Source: an uncultured Acetobacteraceae bacterium (GTDB lineage: Bacteria > Pseudomonadota > Alphaproteobacteria > Acetobacterales > Acetobacteraceae). Taken from it: 64,000 nt of DNA. The stretch lies in contig CAIXDS010000099.1 of the NCBI GenBank assembly GCA_903918195.1, positions 27,787 to 91,786 on the forward strand, given 5' to 3'. The notes under the pieces were generated by a model. The model made no database searches. It was not told the DNA's origin and was given only the letters and a program-made list of their open reading frames with translations. The first letter of the stretch is position 1. The number at the start of each line of letters is the position of its first letter. Of this stretch, positions 18,150-28,286 are shown one piece after another. Position numbers and translations under genes: made by a program.

Positions 18150-18186
18150 CGCCAGGGCAGAGCCCTGGCCTTCCTTTCCCCGATTG
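18150..18186. repeat. dispersed palindromic repeat, copy 2 (half element)
   Basis: Contains the palindrome CCAGGGCAGAGCCCTGG followed by CCTTCCTTTCCCCGATTG. This equals one arm of the full elements at 36647 and 45849. It lies at the 3' end of the YcjF-like gene. Confidence 0.75.
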
Positions 18187-18263
18187 CCTCCGGACCCGCC
18201 CCCGCTCTTGGCGCCGGGCCGGACCGTGCTAGCATCGGTTCCTGCTCTGAAAGGGGAGGCGCC

Positions 18264-18701
18264 GTGTTCGACCATCCCGCTGCGGCCGGCGCCCCGTTGG
18301 ACGTCGCCGACGAGGAACTGATCGCGGCGGCGTCCGCTGTGCTGCTGCGGCACTACCGTCCGTTCTGGCACACCGTGGCGGCGGCGCTGCGTGGGGGCGA
18401 TGGGCGCATCTGGACCGGGGTGCATCTGGGTGCGACGGTGGGTCGCCTGCAGGTCTGCGCCGAGGCGGTGGCGCTGGGCCGGGCGGTGCTGGAGGGCGAC
18501 GGCAGCATCGCGACCGCGGTGGCGGTACGCCATCCGAAGCCGGAGGAAGACGACCGCGACATTGCCGTCGTTTCGCCTTGCGGCGCCTGCCGCGAGTTGA
18601 TCACCGACTATGCGCCGGACGCGCTGGTGATTGTGCCGGGGCCGGTGGGGTTGGTGAAGCTGCCGGTGCGGGCGCTGCTGATTGTGCCGTACCGGCGCTA
18701 A
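18264..18701 (+). CDS. cytidine deaminase-like zinc hydrolase
   Basis: 145-aa member of the cytidine deaminase superfamily. The zinc/catalytic signatures are VCAEAVALGRAV (Cys-Ala-Glu form) and PCGACRELITDY. Both Cys ligands of the second motif are present. The N terminus, with FWHTVAAALRGGDGRIWTGV, resembles the short nucleoside deaminase and blasticidin-deaminase type rather than long E. coli Cdd. It probably deaminates cytidine or a related pyrimidine. It is a single gene with GGGGAGG ahead of the GTG/ATG start region. Substrate is not settled by sequence alone. Confidence 0.8.
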   Translation: MFDHPAAAGAPLDVADEELIAAASAVLLRHYRPFWHTVAAALRGGDGRIWTGVHLGATVGRLQVCAEAVALGRAVLEGDGSIATAVAVRHPKPEEDDRDIAVVSPCGACRELITDYAPDALVIVPGPVGLVKLPVRALLIVPYRR

Positions 18702-18734
18702 TGCGCGTAACGATCGGCTTGCCGGCCGGGCAAT

Positions 18735-19721
18735 TCAGGCGCAGCCGCTCGTCCGCCGCCGGCGGCGGACACATGCGATGCCTACCAGTCCAGCACCCAG
18801 CAGGGTTATCGAACCAGGTTCCAAAATGCCGACCGATGCCGGGTCGGCCGGCAGGGTGCCATCGAAGGTGAAGTCGTGCAGTTCGCCGCCGCCTTGGAAA
18901 TTCTTTGCATAGAGTCCACCCTCCATCGCCGAGCTATTGGTGACGGTTGCATCTTCGGCGAGCACCGTGCCATGCCAGCCACTGAATGCCACCGACGTTG
19001 CGGTCTCAAAGTTCCAGATGATCTGCCGGTTCAGGTCACCTGACGCGTTGAAGTTGACGCCGGTCAGGTTGATGGGGGTCGCGCTGTTGGGCTCGGTCAC
19101 GTCGATGATGATCGTGCTGGCCGTGCCGCTGAACACGAGGTTCCTGGCGTTTTCCAACTGCGAGGCGCTGAGGCTGAACACCGCCGTGCGGCTGCTGTTG
19201 CTCTCTTTGAAGATGAAATTATTCGGATCATTTGCATTGACCGTGCTGTTTGCCGTCAGTCCCGACAACTGAGTTACCAGGGCATTCAATGGATTGGTGA
19301 AATCGGTGATGGCGAAGCTGGGGTTGTTCCGAGCGATCGTGCCGCTGCCGTTCATGTTGAAACGGCCGGCATCGCTCGCCACCCAGTTGACGCTGCCGCC
19401 GTTATCGACGTTTGCGTTCGTTATGCCATTGGTGATGGTGATCGCGTTGACCGCGCCGAAAGTCGAAGCCGCGGCGGTACCGCGCGGCTGGTAGAACGTG
19501 GCTCCGCCGGTCATGGTGTTGGCGACTAGGCGACCTTCGACATCATGGGCGGAGGTAAAGCTGCCCGCGATCACGGCGTTGAACTGCTCAAGGATCTCCA
19601 GGGCGGTCAGCGGCGCGGCCTGGCTGGTGGCGGTGCCGCCGGCAAACACGGCCGCCATCGCGATCATGGTCAGGGCGAGGGGGCGATGCGTGATGCAGTG
19701 TGATGTCCCAGCGTCCCGCAT
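18735..19721 (-). CDS. choice-of-anchor A protein with PEP-CTERM-type sorting tail
   Basis: About 328-aa exported surface protein. The signal peptide lies in LALTMIAMAAVFAGGTATSQ. A choice-of-anchor A-type domain follows (FNAVIAGSFTSAHDVEGRLV early, then FSGWHGTVLAEDATV and MEGGLYAKNFQGGGELHD late). The C terminus has a PEP-CTERM-like signal: EPGS, a hydrophobic helix ITLLGAGLVGIACV and an Arg cluster. Such tails are processed by exosortase, which is not in this window. The start at 19721 has GGAAGGCGGG upstream; an earlier in-frame Met exists at 19796. Codon use is less GC-rich than its neighbours. Confidence 0.8.
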   Translation of the reverse strand: MRDAGTSHCITHRPLALTMIAMAAVFAGGTATSQAAPLTALEILEQFNAVIAGSFTSAHDVEGRLVANTMTGGATFYQPRGTAAASTFGAVNAITITNGITNANVDNGGSVNWVASDAGRFNMNGSGTIARNNPSFAITDFTNPLNALVTQLSGLTANSTVNANDPNNFIFKESNSSRTAVFSLSASQLENARNLVFSGTASTIIIDVTEPNSATPINLTGVNFNASGDLNRQIIWNFETATSVAFSGWHGTVLAEDATVTNSSAMEGGLYAKNFQGGGELHDFTFDGTLPADPASVGILEPGSITLLGAGLVGIACVRRRRRTSGCA

Positions 19722-19903
19722 GGAACCCGCCTTCCGTTTGAAATTTCCAATCGAATCCATTTTTTGGACGTTATGACATCTGTGGGGCGAACACAAGTTC
19801 TGGAATTAGCGCCAGGAATGTGACCTGCCGGGCGCCGCCGCGCCTTGCACCCATCGGATCGGCTGGCATGCGGGGGTGCTGTTGCGGGCGCCTCAGCGGG
19901 GAC

Positions 19904-19932
19904 TTCACAGCCGGGTGATAATAGTATATTAA
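19904..19932 (+). promoter_or_regulatory. candidate sigma-70-type promoter upstream of 19989 gene
   Basis: TTCACA is followed 17 nt later by TATTAA within a distinctly AT-rich run (gataatagtatattaatagc) in otherwise GC-rich DNA. Position and spacing are plausible for a promoter 57 bp ahead of the small gene at 19989. No transcription evidence is available. Confidence 0.35.
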
Positions 19933-19988
19933 TAGCAAAATACCGTTTGGGTGGCCAGATACCGCTCAGGCGGGGGCGGGGGGTTCGG

Positions 19989-20231
19989 ATGGCCTGTTCA
20001 ATCGAAGCACGTGTCGTGGCGATCGACGCTGCCGCGGTGTTTGTCGCCACGGAGCATCATATCGCGTCCTTCCGGCGCGATGCTTTGCCGTCGCAATGGC
20101 GGCTGCAGCTCAAGCACACCGAGGTGAATACCCGTGTCGCTGCGCTGATCGCACGCAAGGGCGTGCCGGCCGAGACTCCCTTTGAGGCGGTGCCGGCCTT
20201 GCCGTGGCCGGCCGACGCGCCGGTGCAGTGA
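19989..20231 (+). CDS. small hypothetical protein
   Basis: 80-aa soluble protein starting at an ATG (MACSIEARVVAIDAAAVFVA). It has no recognised domain, signal peptide or metal motif; the N-terminal half looks like alternating beta strands and the middle LQLKHTEVNTRVAALIARKG is helical. The ATG follows a GGGGCGGGGGG run that could act as a ribosome site. An upstream AT-rich promoter-like sequence supports expression. Function is unknown. Confidence 0.5.
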   Translation: MACSIEARVVAIDAAAVFVATEHHIASFRRDALPSQWRLQLKHTEVNTRVAALIARKGVPAETPFEAVPALPWPADAPVQ

Positions 20232-20467
20232 CGCACGCCGCCTGATCCGGAGGGACGCATCCGGGCAGACCGGGGCCGGAAGATCGCGCATGACGACCTG
20301 CGCTGGCATCTGACAGCGGGATAGTGCAAAACCTGCCGTACGGTCGCGGGCGTGCGCCCTGCGGTGGCTGCGCGGCGACCGGAGAACGAAGGGGGGAAGG
20401 CAGTTTGTGCCGCGCGCCGGTGACGGGCGCGCGTCCGCGTTTGTGCAATGGCAACCCGGGGGCAAGG

Positions 20468-21349
20468 ATGGCCGGAAGGTCCGCCAATTTTCGTGCTTTA
20501 CGCGCTGGCCTTTCGCCGGCGGCGCTGCTGTTCGGTCTGGCCGTGGCGGGCTGTTCGCCCGACCTGTCGCCGAACACCTATAATTCTGGCGCCGTCCAGC
20601 AGGCCAACAAGGCCGAGCAGGGTGTGGTGGTCGGCGTCCGCCAGGTGGATGTCAAGGTTTCGGGTGCGACCGGGGCGGTGGTCGGTGGGGCTGCCGGCGG
20701 CATTGCCGGTTCGCAGCTTGGCCCGGGGACGACGTCGGCCTTCGGTGCGCTGGGCGGCAGCCTGATCGGCGGGCTGATCGGCACCGGGGTGGAGCATGCC
20801 GGCGGCGACACCACGGCGTATGAGTACATCGTGCGCAAGGCCAACAAGGAACTGGTCTCGGTGACCCAGAAGGACGATCCGCCACTGGCACTCGGTGAGC
20901 ATGTGCTGGTGATCGCCGGGTCGCAGGCGCGCATCGTGCCGGATTACACGGTGCCGCTGCCGCCTGAAAAGCCGGAGGTGGCGAAGGAAACTCTCCACGC
21001 GGCCGCGCCGGTTCCGCCGGCTGCCGGCGCTACGCCGGACCCAGCCGCGCCGCAGGCCCCACCGCCGCAGGACACGACGTCCAAAGGCAGCCAACCCGAT
21101 GCGACGCCGCCCGCCGGCGCTGCCGCCCAACCGGCGTCTCCGCCGGCGGATGCGGCGCCGGGCGGATCAACGTCCCCCGCCGCGGGGGCGACCATGCCCA
21201 CGGTGCCGGTGACGGTCACGACGCATGCGGCGACCAGCGCCGCGTCGCTCCCCGCGACCATTCCGGTGCCGGACTCGCTGGCGCCGGGCGCGCCGGTCAA
21301 CCTGGTGCCGACGAAGCTGACCCCGTCCGTCTCGGTGCCGGTGCCGTAG
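20468..21349 (+). CDS. SlyB-like glycine-zipper outer membrane lipoprotein
   Basis: About 293 aa. A lipoprotein signal peptide ends in the lipobox LAVAGC. The region after it (AEQGVVVGVRQVDVKVSGAT) and the glycine-zipper helix pair (GAVVGGAAGGIAGSQLG, then GALGGSLIGGLIGTG) match SlyB/OsmB-type lipoproteins. The following EYIVRKANKELVSVTQKD and GEHVLVIAGSQARIVPDY are the usual SlyB tail. The last 120 residues are a Pro/Ala/Thr-rich low-complexity extension not found in short SlyB proteins, possibly spanning the peptidoglycan. The ATG at 20468 gives the correct signal peptide. Confidence 0.8.
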   Translation: MAGRSANFRALRAGLSPAALLFGLAVAGCSPDLSPNTYNSGAVQQANKAEQGVVVGVRQVDVKVSGATGAVVGGAAGGIAGSQLGPGTTSAFGALGGSLIGGLIGTGVEHAGGDTTAYEYIVRKANKELVSVTQKDDPPLALGEHVLVIAGSQARIVPDYTVPLPPEKPEVAKETLHAAAPVPPAAGATPDPAAPQAPPPQDTTSKGSQPDATPPAGAAAQPASPPADAAPGGSTSPAAGATMPTVPVTVTTHAATSAASLPATIPVPDSLAPGAPVNLVPTKLTPSVSVPVP

Positions 21350-21353
21350 CGGG

Positions 21354-21821
21354 TCACGCCGGCCGGCTGGCGTCCAGCGCCGCCTGCAGCATGTACGCCG
21401 CTGCCATCCGGTCCACCAGCTCGGCCCGGCGGCGGCGGCTGAGGTCGGCCTCGTCGATCAGGAAGCGGTTGACCGCGGAGGAAGACAGACGCTCATCCCA
21501 CAGCGCCGCCGGCAGACCGGTGGCGGCCGAGAGGGCATGGGTCCAGTCGCGCGCCGCCTGGGCGGCGGGGCCGGCGTGTCCGTCCATCGACAGCGGCAAC
21601 CCGACCACCAGACCGCCGGCGCCTTCGCGGCGGGCGATGGCGGCAAGTTCGGCGGCATTGGCGGCGAGCTTGCCACGCTGCAGCGCGCCATAGGGGCTGG
21701 CCAGCATCAGCGACACATCGGACAACGCCACGCCCACGGTCCGGCTGCCCGGGTCGAGCCCGATCAGCCGTTGGCCGGGCGCGAGGCGGCCGCGCAGGTC
21801 CGTCATGTTGAACAAGGGCAT
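21354..21821 (-). CDS. ruvX: Holliday junction resolvase-like protein RuvX (YqgF)
   Basis: 155-aa RNase H-fold nuclease of the YqgF family, implicated in 16S pre-rRNA 5' processing and once proposed as a Holliday junction resolvase. Motifs are [17 protein letters not shown] with the first catalytic Asp, [21 protein letters not shown] and the final Asp in [12 protein letters not shown]. The start at 21821 (MPLFNMTD) fits the family. It is transcribed divergently from gatC with a 45-bp shared spacer, so both promoters must be compact or overlap. Confidence 0.92.
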   Translation of the reverse strand: MPLFNMTDLRGRLAPGQRLIGLDPGSRTVGVALSDVSLMLASPYGALQRGKLAANAAELAAIARREGAGGLVVGLPLSMDGHAGPAAQAARDWTHALSAATGLPAALWDERLSSSAVNRFLIDEADLSRRRRAELVDRMAAAYMLQAALDASRPA

Positions 21822-21866
21822 GGCCGCGTTTATGGTCCCGCGCCCATTCCGACGACAGGAGAAAAG

Positions 21867-22154
21867 ATGTCGCTCGACCCCGCGACCGTCCGGCGCATCG
21901 CCAAGCTGGCGCGCATCCGGGTGGAGGACTCCCAACTGCCGCAGCTTCAGGCCGAGCTGAACGGCATCCTGGGCTGGATCGAGCAGCTCAACGAGGTGGA
22001 TGTGGACGGCGTGGAGCCGCTGAGCGGCGGCGCGCAGATGGCGCTGAAGCTGCGCGAGGATGCGGTGACCGATGGCGGCATTGTCGAGCAGGTGCTGGCC
22101 AACGCGCCCGACCGGGCGGGCGATTTTTATGCGGTGCCGAAGGTGGTGGAGTGA
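21867..22154 (+). CDS. gatC: Asp-tRNA(Asn)/Glu-tRNA(Gln) amidotransferase subunit C
   Basis: 95-aa GatC, the small clamp between GatA and GatB. The sequence [37 protein letters not shown] and the C-terminal FYAVPKVVE are typical. An AGGAGAAAAG ribosome site immediately precedes the ATG. The stop overlaps the gatA start. Supplies the transamidation route for Gln-tRNA and perhaps Asn-tRNA. Confidence 0.95.
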   Translation: MSLDPATVRRIAKLARIRVEDSQLPQLQAELNGILGWIEQLNEVDVDGVEPLSGGAQMALKLREDAVTDGGIVEQVLANAPDRAGDFYAVPKVVE

Positions 22155-23626
22155 TGTTTTCTCTCACATTGGCCGGGGCGCGCGCGGCGCTGCGGCGGCG
22201 GGATTTTTCCGCTCGCGAACTGACCGCGGCTTATCTTGGCGCCATTGAAGCGCTCAACCCGAAGCTGAATGCGTTCATTACGGTGACGTCCGAACTGGCG
22301 CTCCGCCAGGCGGACGCAGCGGACACGGCCCTCGCGCGGGGGGAGGCTGAAAACCTCACCGGCATTCCGCTGGCGATCAAGGATCTGTTCTGCACCGAAG
22401 GCGTGCGCACCACCGCCGGCGGCCGCATCCTCGCACCGTTCGTGCCGCCCTACGAAAGCACGGTGACGGCCAACCTGCTGCGCGACGGCGCGGTGTTCCT
22501 GGGCAAGGCGAACCTGGACGAGTTCGCCATGGGCTCGTCCAACATGACGTCGGCTTTCGGACCGGTGACCAATCCCTGGACGCGGCCCGGCGACGCGTCG
22601 CCGCTGGTGCCGGGCGGGTCCTCGGGCGGCTCAGCGGCGGCGGTGGCGGCGCGGCTGGCGCTGGGGGCGACCGCGACCGATACCGGCGGCTCGATCCGTC
22701 AGCCCGCCAGCTTCTGTGGCATTGCCGGCATCAAGCCGACCTATGGGCGGTGCAGCCGCTGGGGGATCGTGGCGTTTGCCTCCTCGCTGGACCAGGCCGG
22801 GCCGGTGGCGCGCACGGTGGAGGATTGCGCCATCCTGCTCGGCTCGATGGCCGGGCACGACCCGAAGGACAGCACCAGCGCCGATCGGCCGGTGCCGGAT
22901 TTCGCCGCTGCCTGCCAGCGCGGCGTGAAGGGCCTGCGCATCGGCGTGCCGCGCGAATACCGCAGCGACGACATGCCGCCGGAAATCGAGGCGCTGTGGC
23001 AGCAGGGACTCGCCTGGCTGCGCGAGGCCGGCGCCGAGACCGTGGACGTGTCGCTGCCGCACACGAAATACGGGCTGGCCACCTATTATATCGTGGCGCC
23101 GGCCGAGGCCTCGTCCAACCTGGCGCGCTATGACGGCGTGCGGTTCGGCGCCCGCACGGAGGGGGCCGATCTGACGGAGATGTACGAGAGCACCCGCGCC
23201 GCCGGATTCGGTGCCGAGGTGCGGCGGCGTATCCTGATCGGCACGTATGTGCTCAGCGCCGGCTATTACGATGCCTATTACCTGCGGGCGCAGAAGGTGC
23301 GGGCGCTTATTCTGCGTGATTTCACCGAGGTTTTTGCGCGCGTCGATGCGCTGCTGACACCGACCGCGCCCTCGGCCGCATTTGCGCAGGGCGAGCGGAT
23401 GGACGATCCGGTGAAGATGTACCTCAACGACGTGTTCACCGTGCCGGCCAATATGTCGGGTATTCCCGGCCTGTCGGTGCCGGCCGGGCTGGATGCGCAG
23501 GGGCTGCCGCTCGGCCTGCAGGTGCTGGGAAAACCGTTCGACGAAGAAACGGTGTTCGCGGTCGGCGCCGCGCTGGAACGGGCGGCCGGCTTTACCGCGC
23601 TGCCGTCATTGCGGGCGGGGGGCTGA
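22154..23626 (+). CDS. gatA: Asp-tRNA(Asn)/Glu-tRNA(Gln) amidotransferase subunit A
   Basis: About 490-aa amidase-signature enzyme releasing ammonia from glutamine or asparagine for the transamidation in GatB. The Ser-cisSer-Lys triad is present: Lys in [12 protein letters not shown], the Ser-rich loop [15 protein letters not shown], and the nucleophile in [15 protein letters not shown]. The ATG at 22154 overlaps the gatC stop; a GTG at 22151 is also possible. The three gat genes form one operon. Confidence 0.95.
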   Translation: MFSLTLAGARAALRRRDFSARELTAAYLGAIEALNPKLNAFITVTSELALRQADAADTALARGEAENLTGIPLAIKDLFCTEGVRTTAGGRILAPFVPPYESTVTANLLRDGAVFLGKANLDEFAMGSSNMTSAFGPVTNPWTRPGDASPLVPGGSSGGSAAAVAARLALGATATDTGGSIRQPASFCGIAGIKPTYGRCSRWGIVAFASSLDQAGPVARTVEDCAILLGSMAGHDPKDSTSADRPVPDFAAACQRGVKGLRIGVPREYRSDDMPPEIEALWQQGLAWLREAGAETVDVSLPHTKYGLATYYIVAPAEASSNLARYDGVRFGARTEGADLTEMYESTRAAGFGAEVRRRILIGTYVLSAGYYDAYYLRAQKVRALILRDFTEVFARVDALLTPTAPSAAFAQGERMDDPVKMYLNDVFTVPANMSGIPGLSVPAGLDAQGLPLGLQVLGKPFDEETVFAVGAALERAAGFTALPSLRAGG

Positions 23627-23630
23627 CGCC

Positions 23631-25082
<1,452 letters not shown>

Positions 25083-25110
25083 GGCCGGAGTCATTGCACA
25101 GGATACGGTC

Positions 25111-25151
25111 ATGTCCGATCGATCAGTTCCTGATGACCCGGAATTGGACAT
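25111..25151. promoter_or_regulatory. nested palindrome before the 25166 gene
   Basis: An outer inverted repeat ATGTCC/GGACAT brackets an inner hairpin ATCAG-TTC-CTGAT. It ends 1 bp before the GGGAGG ribosome site of the next gene. It may be an operator or an RNA hairpin controlling translation; a chance palindrome cannot be excluded. Confidence 0.4.
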
Positions 25152-25165
25152 AGGGAGGTCTTGAT

Positions 25166-25837
25166 ATGGCTGATGTCGCGCAACGTCTCCGCCGGATGGC
25201 AGCGAAGGCCGCTCGCAGAAAGGCTGTTGTTGCTGAAAAGAAGAAGCTCGAGGCGCGGCCGATCAGTCTGGCCGGCCGCGTGCGGTTGGCGTCAAAAAGT
25301 CCGGTTGCCCGCTGTGTGATGTCGTCCGTTCTGTTCGAGTCGGGGATCGGGCACATCATTGTTGCTCGCGAACTGCCGTCGGGGCTGCTCGGCTGCGGCT
25401 ATTTTCTGATCGACCCGTTCTGCCTGGGGGTCAAGGATGCCTTCTACATCGAGATGGAAGAGGATGAACTGCTGTCGCGGCTGGACGAGCAGGAGGACCT
25501 CCAGAAGTTCGTGGATGTGGGACTTGCGCACGCACGCAAGCTGGTCCGGGATGCCGCGGCCTATGCTGCCGGTTTGGGGTTGGCTGCGGCCAAGGACACC
25601 GCGACCGTCGAGGCAATTTTCGGCGATGTGGATGCCGGTGCGTGCGCCGAGACATTCACGTTCGGCAAGGACGGCAAGCCCTTCTACGTGACCGGGCCGC
25701 TCGATACCCCGGCGCGTATCCGCGTCGTTACGCGGACCCTGCAGGATCGCTGTGGTACCGGCGGCTGGGATTACATGATCCAAGCGCGACCCGATGATTT
25801 CGGCGAGGGCGGGCTGAGCTTCCCGGAGGACGAATGA
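25166..25837 (+). CDS. unrecognised protein, first gene of a coupled pair
   Basis: 223 aa, soluble. The N terminus is a basic helix (AKAARRKAVVAEKKKLEARP), followed by a mixed alpha/beta region with VMSSVLFESGIGHIIVAREL and GLLGCGYFLIDPFCLGVKDA, then an acidic stretch (MEEDELLSRLDEQEDLQKF). The end is acidic. I do not recognise a family. A strong ribosome site (AGGGAGG) precedes the ATG, and the next gene overlaps by 4 bp (ATGA), so the two are translated together. It lies between gatB and panC, where no such pair is usually found. Confidence 0.6.
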   Translation: MADVAQRLRRMAAKAARRKAVVAEKKKLEARPISLAGRVRLASKSPVARCVMSSVLFESGIGHIIVARELPSGLLGCGYFLIDPFCLGVKDAFYIEMEEDELLSRLDEQEDLQKFVDVGLAHARKLVRDAAAYAAGLGLAAAKDTATVEAIFGDVDAGACAETFTFGKDGKPFYVTGPLDTPARIRVVTRTLQDRCGTGGWDYMIQARPDDFGEGGLSFPEDE

Positions 25838-26730
25838 CCGATAAGGTGGCCGCGAAGCTGATCGTCGGGATGCCGCGTGCCGTTCGTTCGGGGGTGGTCA
25901 AGCTGCGCGACTTCGTTCAGGGCCGGCCGTCGGCGCGCAAAATGATGGCCGAAGTCAAGAGCATCGAAGGCCTGGTGGCGACCGGCAAAGATCCGCTGCA
26001 CGCTGCCTATATCAGAGCACAGAATTATTTGTCGGTCTTCTCGGAAACATCCTCACAACTACGCGAGTTCAAGGAATTTACCGCTGTCGTCGGCAAGGCC
26101 GAGGATAATTATGTTCCAGGCTGGCCGCCGATGAGTCCGGTGAGTGTCAGTTTCTTCACCTGTTGGGCTTTGCTCGACCAGCCTGTCGGTGCGTCCGGAG
26201 AGACCATGTGCTCCTGCGCGATCGACATCGGCCGGGCTTTCGGCATGCCCGCCGATTTCACCCATACCCTTGAAGTCATGGGTGAATCAGCCGCGGGAAT
26301 CTATCAGCACATGGGCTGGCGGGACGGCCTGGTTAGCTTGCGGGACATCCTGGACGATCGGGTGCATCGCTGCATTGTTCCGTCGGGATACCGGGGAACC
26401 AAGGGCGAACTTTGGTACATCAGGCTGCTGCCACCCTTGGACGAATCGTTCGATTACGGTGTTGTCTTTACATCTCCCTATGTGTTGTACAAGACGAAGG
26501 AAGCGGATTGGTTTGCTTTCTTCGAACGCCAGGAGCGGAATCTTCCATTGTTGGCAACAACAGAGGAAAAAATTCTGCGCCGAAAAGCATTTTTTAAGCA
26601 GGGGCCACAACCGTATTACTGGTTGGAGTACGTTTTTTTTGCGTTTCATGATTCCTCGGAGAGCGCCATCGAACTCTGGGGCATTCCCGACATTCCCGGA
26701 ACCCTGCCGCACGCCAGACTGGGACGATGA
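25834..26730 (+). CDS. unrecognised protein, second gene of a coupled pair
   Basis: 298 aa, no signal peptide or clear membrane segment. It starts with a basic helical part (MTDKVAAKLIVGMPRAVRSG), then a Trp/Tyr/Phe-rich globular region, for example YVPGWPPMSPVSVSFFTCWA, ELWYIRLLPPLDESFDYGVV and QPYYWLEYVFFAFHDSS. Base composition is lower in GC and more relaxed in codon use than the flanking gatB and panC, which hints at acquisition by transfer. It is coupled to the upstream gene by a 4-bp overlap. Function is unknown; the aromatic-rich core resembles no family I can name. Confidence 0.6.
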   Translation: MTDKVAAKLIVGMPRAVRSGVVKLRDFVQGRPSARKMMAEVKSIEGLVATGKDPLHAAYIRAQNYLSVFSETSSQLREFKEFTAVVGKAEDNYVPGWPPMSPVSVSFFTCWALLDQPVGASGETMCSCAIDIGRAFGMPADFTHTLEVMGESAAGIYQHMGWRDGLVSLRDILDDRVHRCIVPSGYRGTKGELWYIRLLPPLDESFDYGVVFTSPYVLYKTKEADWFAFFERQERNLPLLATTEEKILRRKAFFKQGPQPYYWLEYVFFAFHDSSESAIELWGIPDIPGTLPHARLGR

Positions 26731-26904
26731 TGAACCGCTGATCCCGAAACCAAAGGGTTCCAAGGGTTTCTGGCCGTCGCGCCGCAGGCGCGCTGCGCGT
26801 GATGGCCGAAGGCCCGCTGCGCGCGACGGTGCGGCCAGGGCCGCTGTTACGACGCAACTCCATATGGTACGGCGATCGCCAGGCGATATGGAGCGGGAGA
26901 GAAA
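26731..26904. other. intergenic region with GC-rich inverted repeats
   Basis: About 175 bp holding the direct-repeat-like words AAAGGGTTCCAAGGGTTTC and a self-complementary stretch GCGCCGCAGGCGCGCTGCGC. It may end the upstream pair's transcript. A ggagcgggaga run at 26890 serves as ribosome site for panC. Confidence 0.4.
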
Positions 26905-27752
26905 ATGATCGTTCGCAGCGTCACCGATTTGCGCGCAACCGTGCAGGACTGGCGGCGGTCCGGCCTGTCTTGCGCGCTGGTGCCCACCATGGGCGCGCTG
27001 CACGAGGGGCACCTCGCGCTGGTCCGGCTCGCGCGGCAATCCTGCGCGCGGGTGGTTGTGTCGATCTTCGTCAACCCGCTGCAGTTCGGTCCGAACGAGG
27101 ACCTTGCCGCCTACCCGCGCCGGGAAGCCGCCGATGTGGCGGCGGCCACGCAGGCCGGCGCGCAGCTGGTTTTCGTGCCCACGGTCACGGAGATGTATGC
27201 GCCCGGCCACGCCACCACGGTGCATGTCGTCGGTCTGTCCGAGGGGCTGTGCGGCCCGCACCGGCCGGGGCATTTCGACGGCGTGGCGACGGTGGTGACC
27301 AAGCTGCTGCTGCAGGCGCTGCCGGATGCGGCGTTCTTCGGCGAAAAGGACTATCAGCAATTGCTGATCATCCGCCGGCTGGCGCGCGACCTCGACATCC
27401 CGGTGCGTATCGAGGGGATGCCGATTATGCGCGAGCCGGATGGGCTGGCGATGTCGTCGCGCAACGCCTACCTGTCGGCCGACCAGCGGCGCATCGCGCC
27501 GGAACTGGCCGCCACGCTGGGCGACATGGCGCGGACGCTGGCGAGCAGCGGCGGCGCGGTGTCGCAGGTGGTGGCGGCGGGAAAGGCGCGGCTGCTTGCG
27601 GCCGGCTTCAGCAGTATCGACTATGTCGAAGTCTGCGACGCCGGGACGCTGGCGCCGGTTGCGCGGGTGGAAGGGCCGGCGCGCCTCCTGGCGGCGGTGC
27701 GGCTGGGCGGCACGCGGCTGATCGACAACGTCCCGGTGGCAGGGAAAACCGC

Positions 27753-27756
<4 letters not shown>
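26905..27756 (+). CDS. panC: pantothenate synthetase
   Basis: 283-aa enzyme joining pantoate and beta-alanine with ATP to make pantothenate. The HIGH-type motif lies in [16 protein letters not shown], followed by [15 protein letters not shown], the [16 protein letters not shown] block and the KMSKS-like loop [11 protein letters not shown]. Length and motif order are standard. The stop overlaps the start of yjbQ by 4 bp. Confidence 0.95.
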
Positions 27757-28175
<419 letters not shown>

Positions 28176-28286
28176 GCCGGCCACATTCACGCAAAAGCTA
28201 CTGACGTGACGATATGTCGCTGAAGCGGGCTTGCGTGACGCGCCGCCGGGCGGGCAGGGTGCCTGCCGGGTATTTCGTGAGGTCTG

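Noticed and set aside
15060..18533. 1157-aa minus-strand open frame
   Set aside because: Antisense to lpxA, lpxI, gloA and the YcjF-like gene; composition is that of a shadow frame.
22441..22480. Search for CRISPR-like repeats
   Set aside because: No array of regularly spaced identical repeats was seen here or anywhere in the window.
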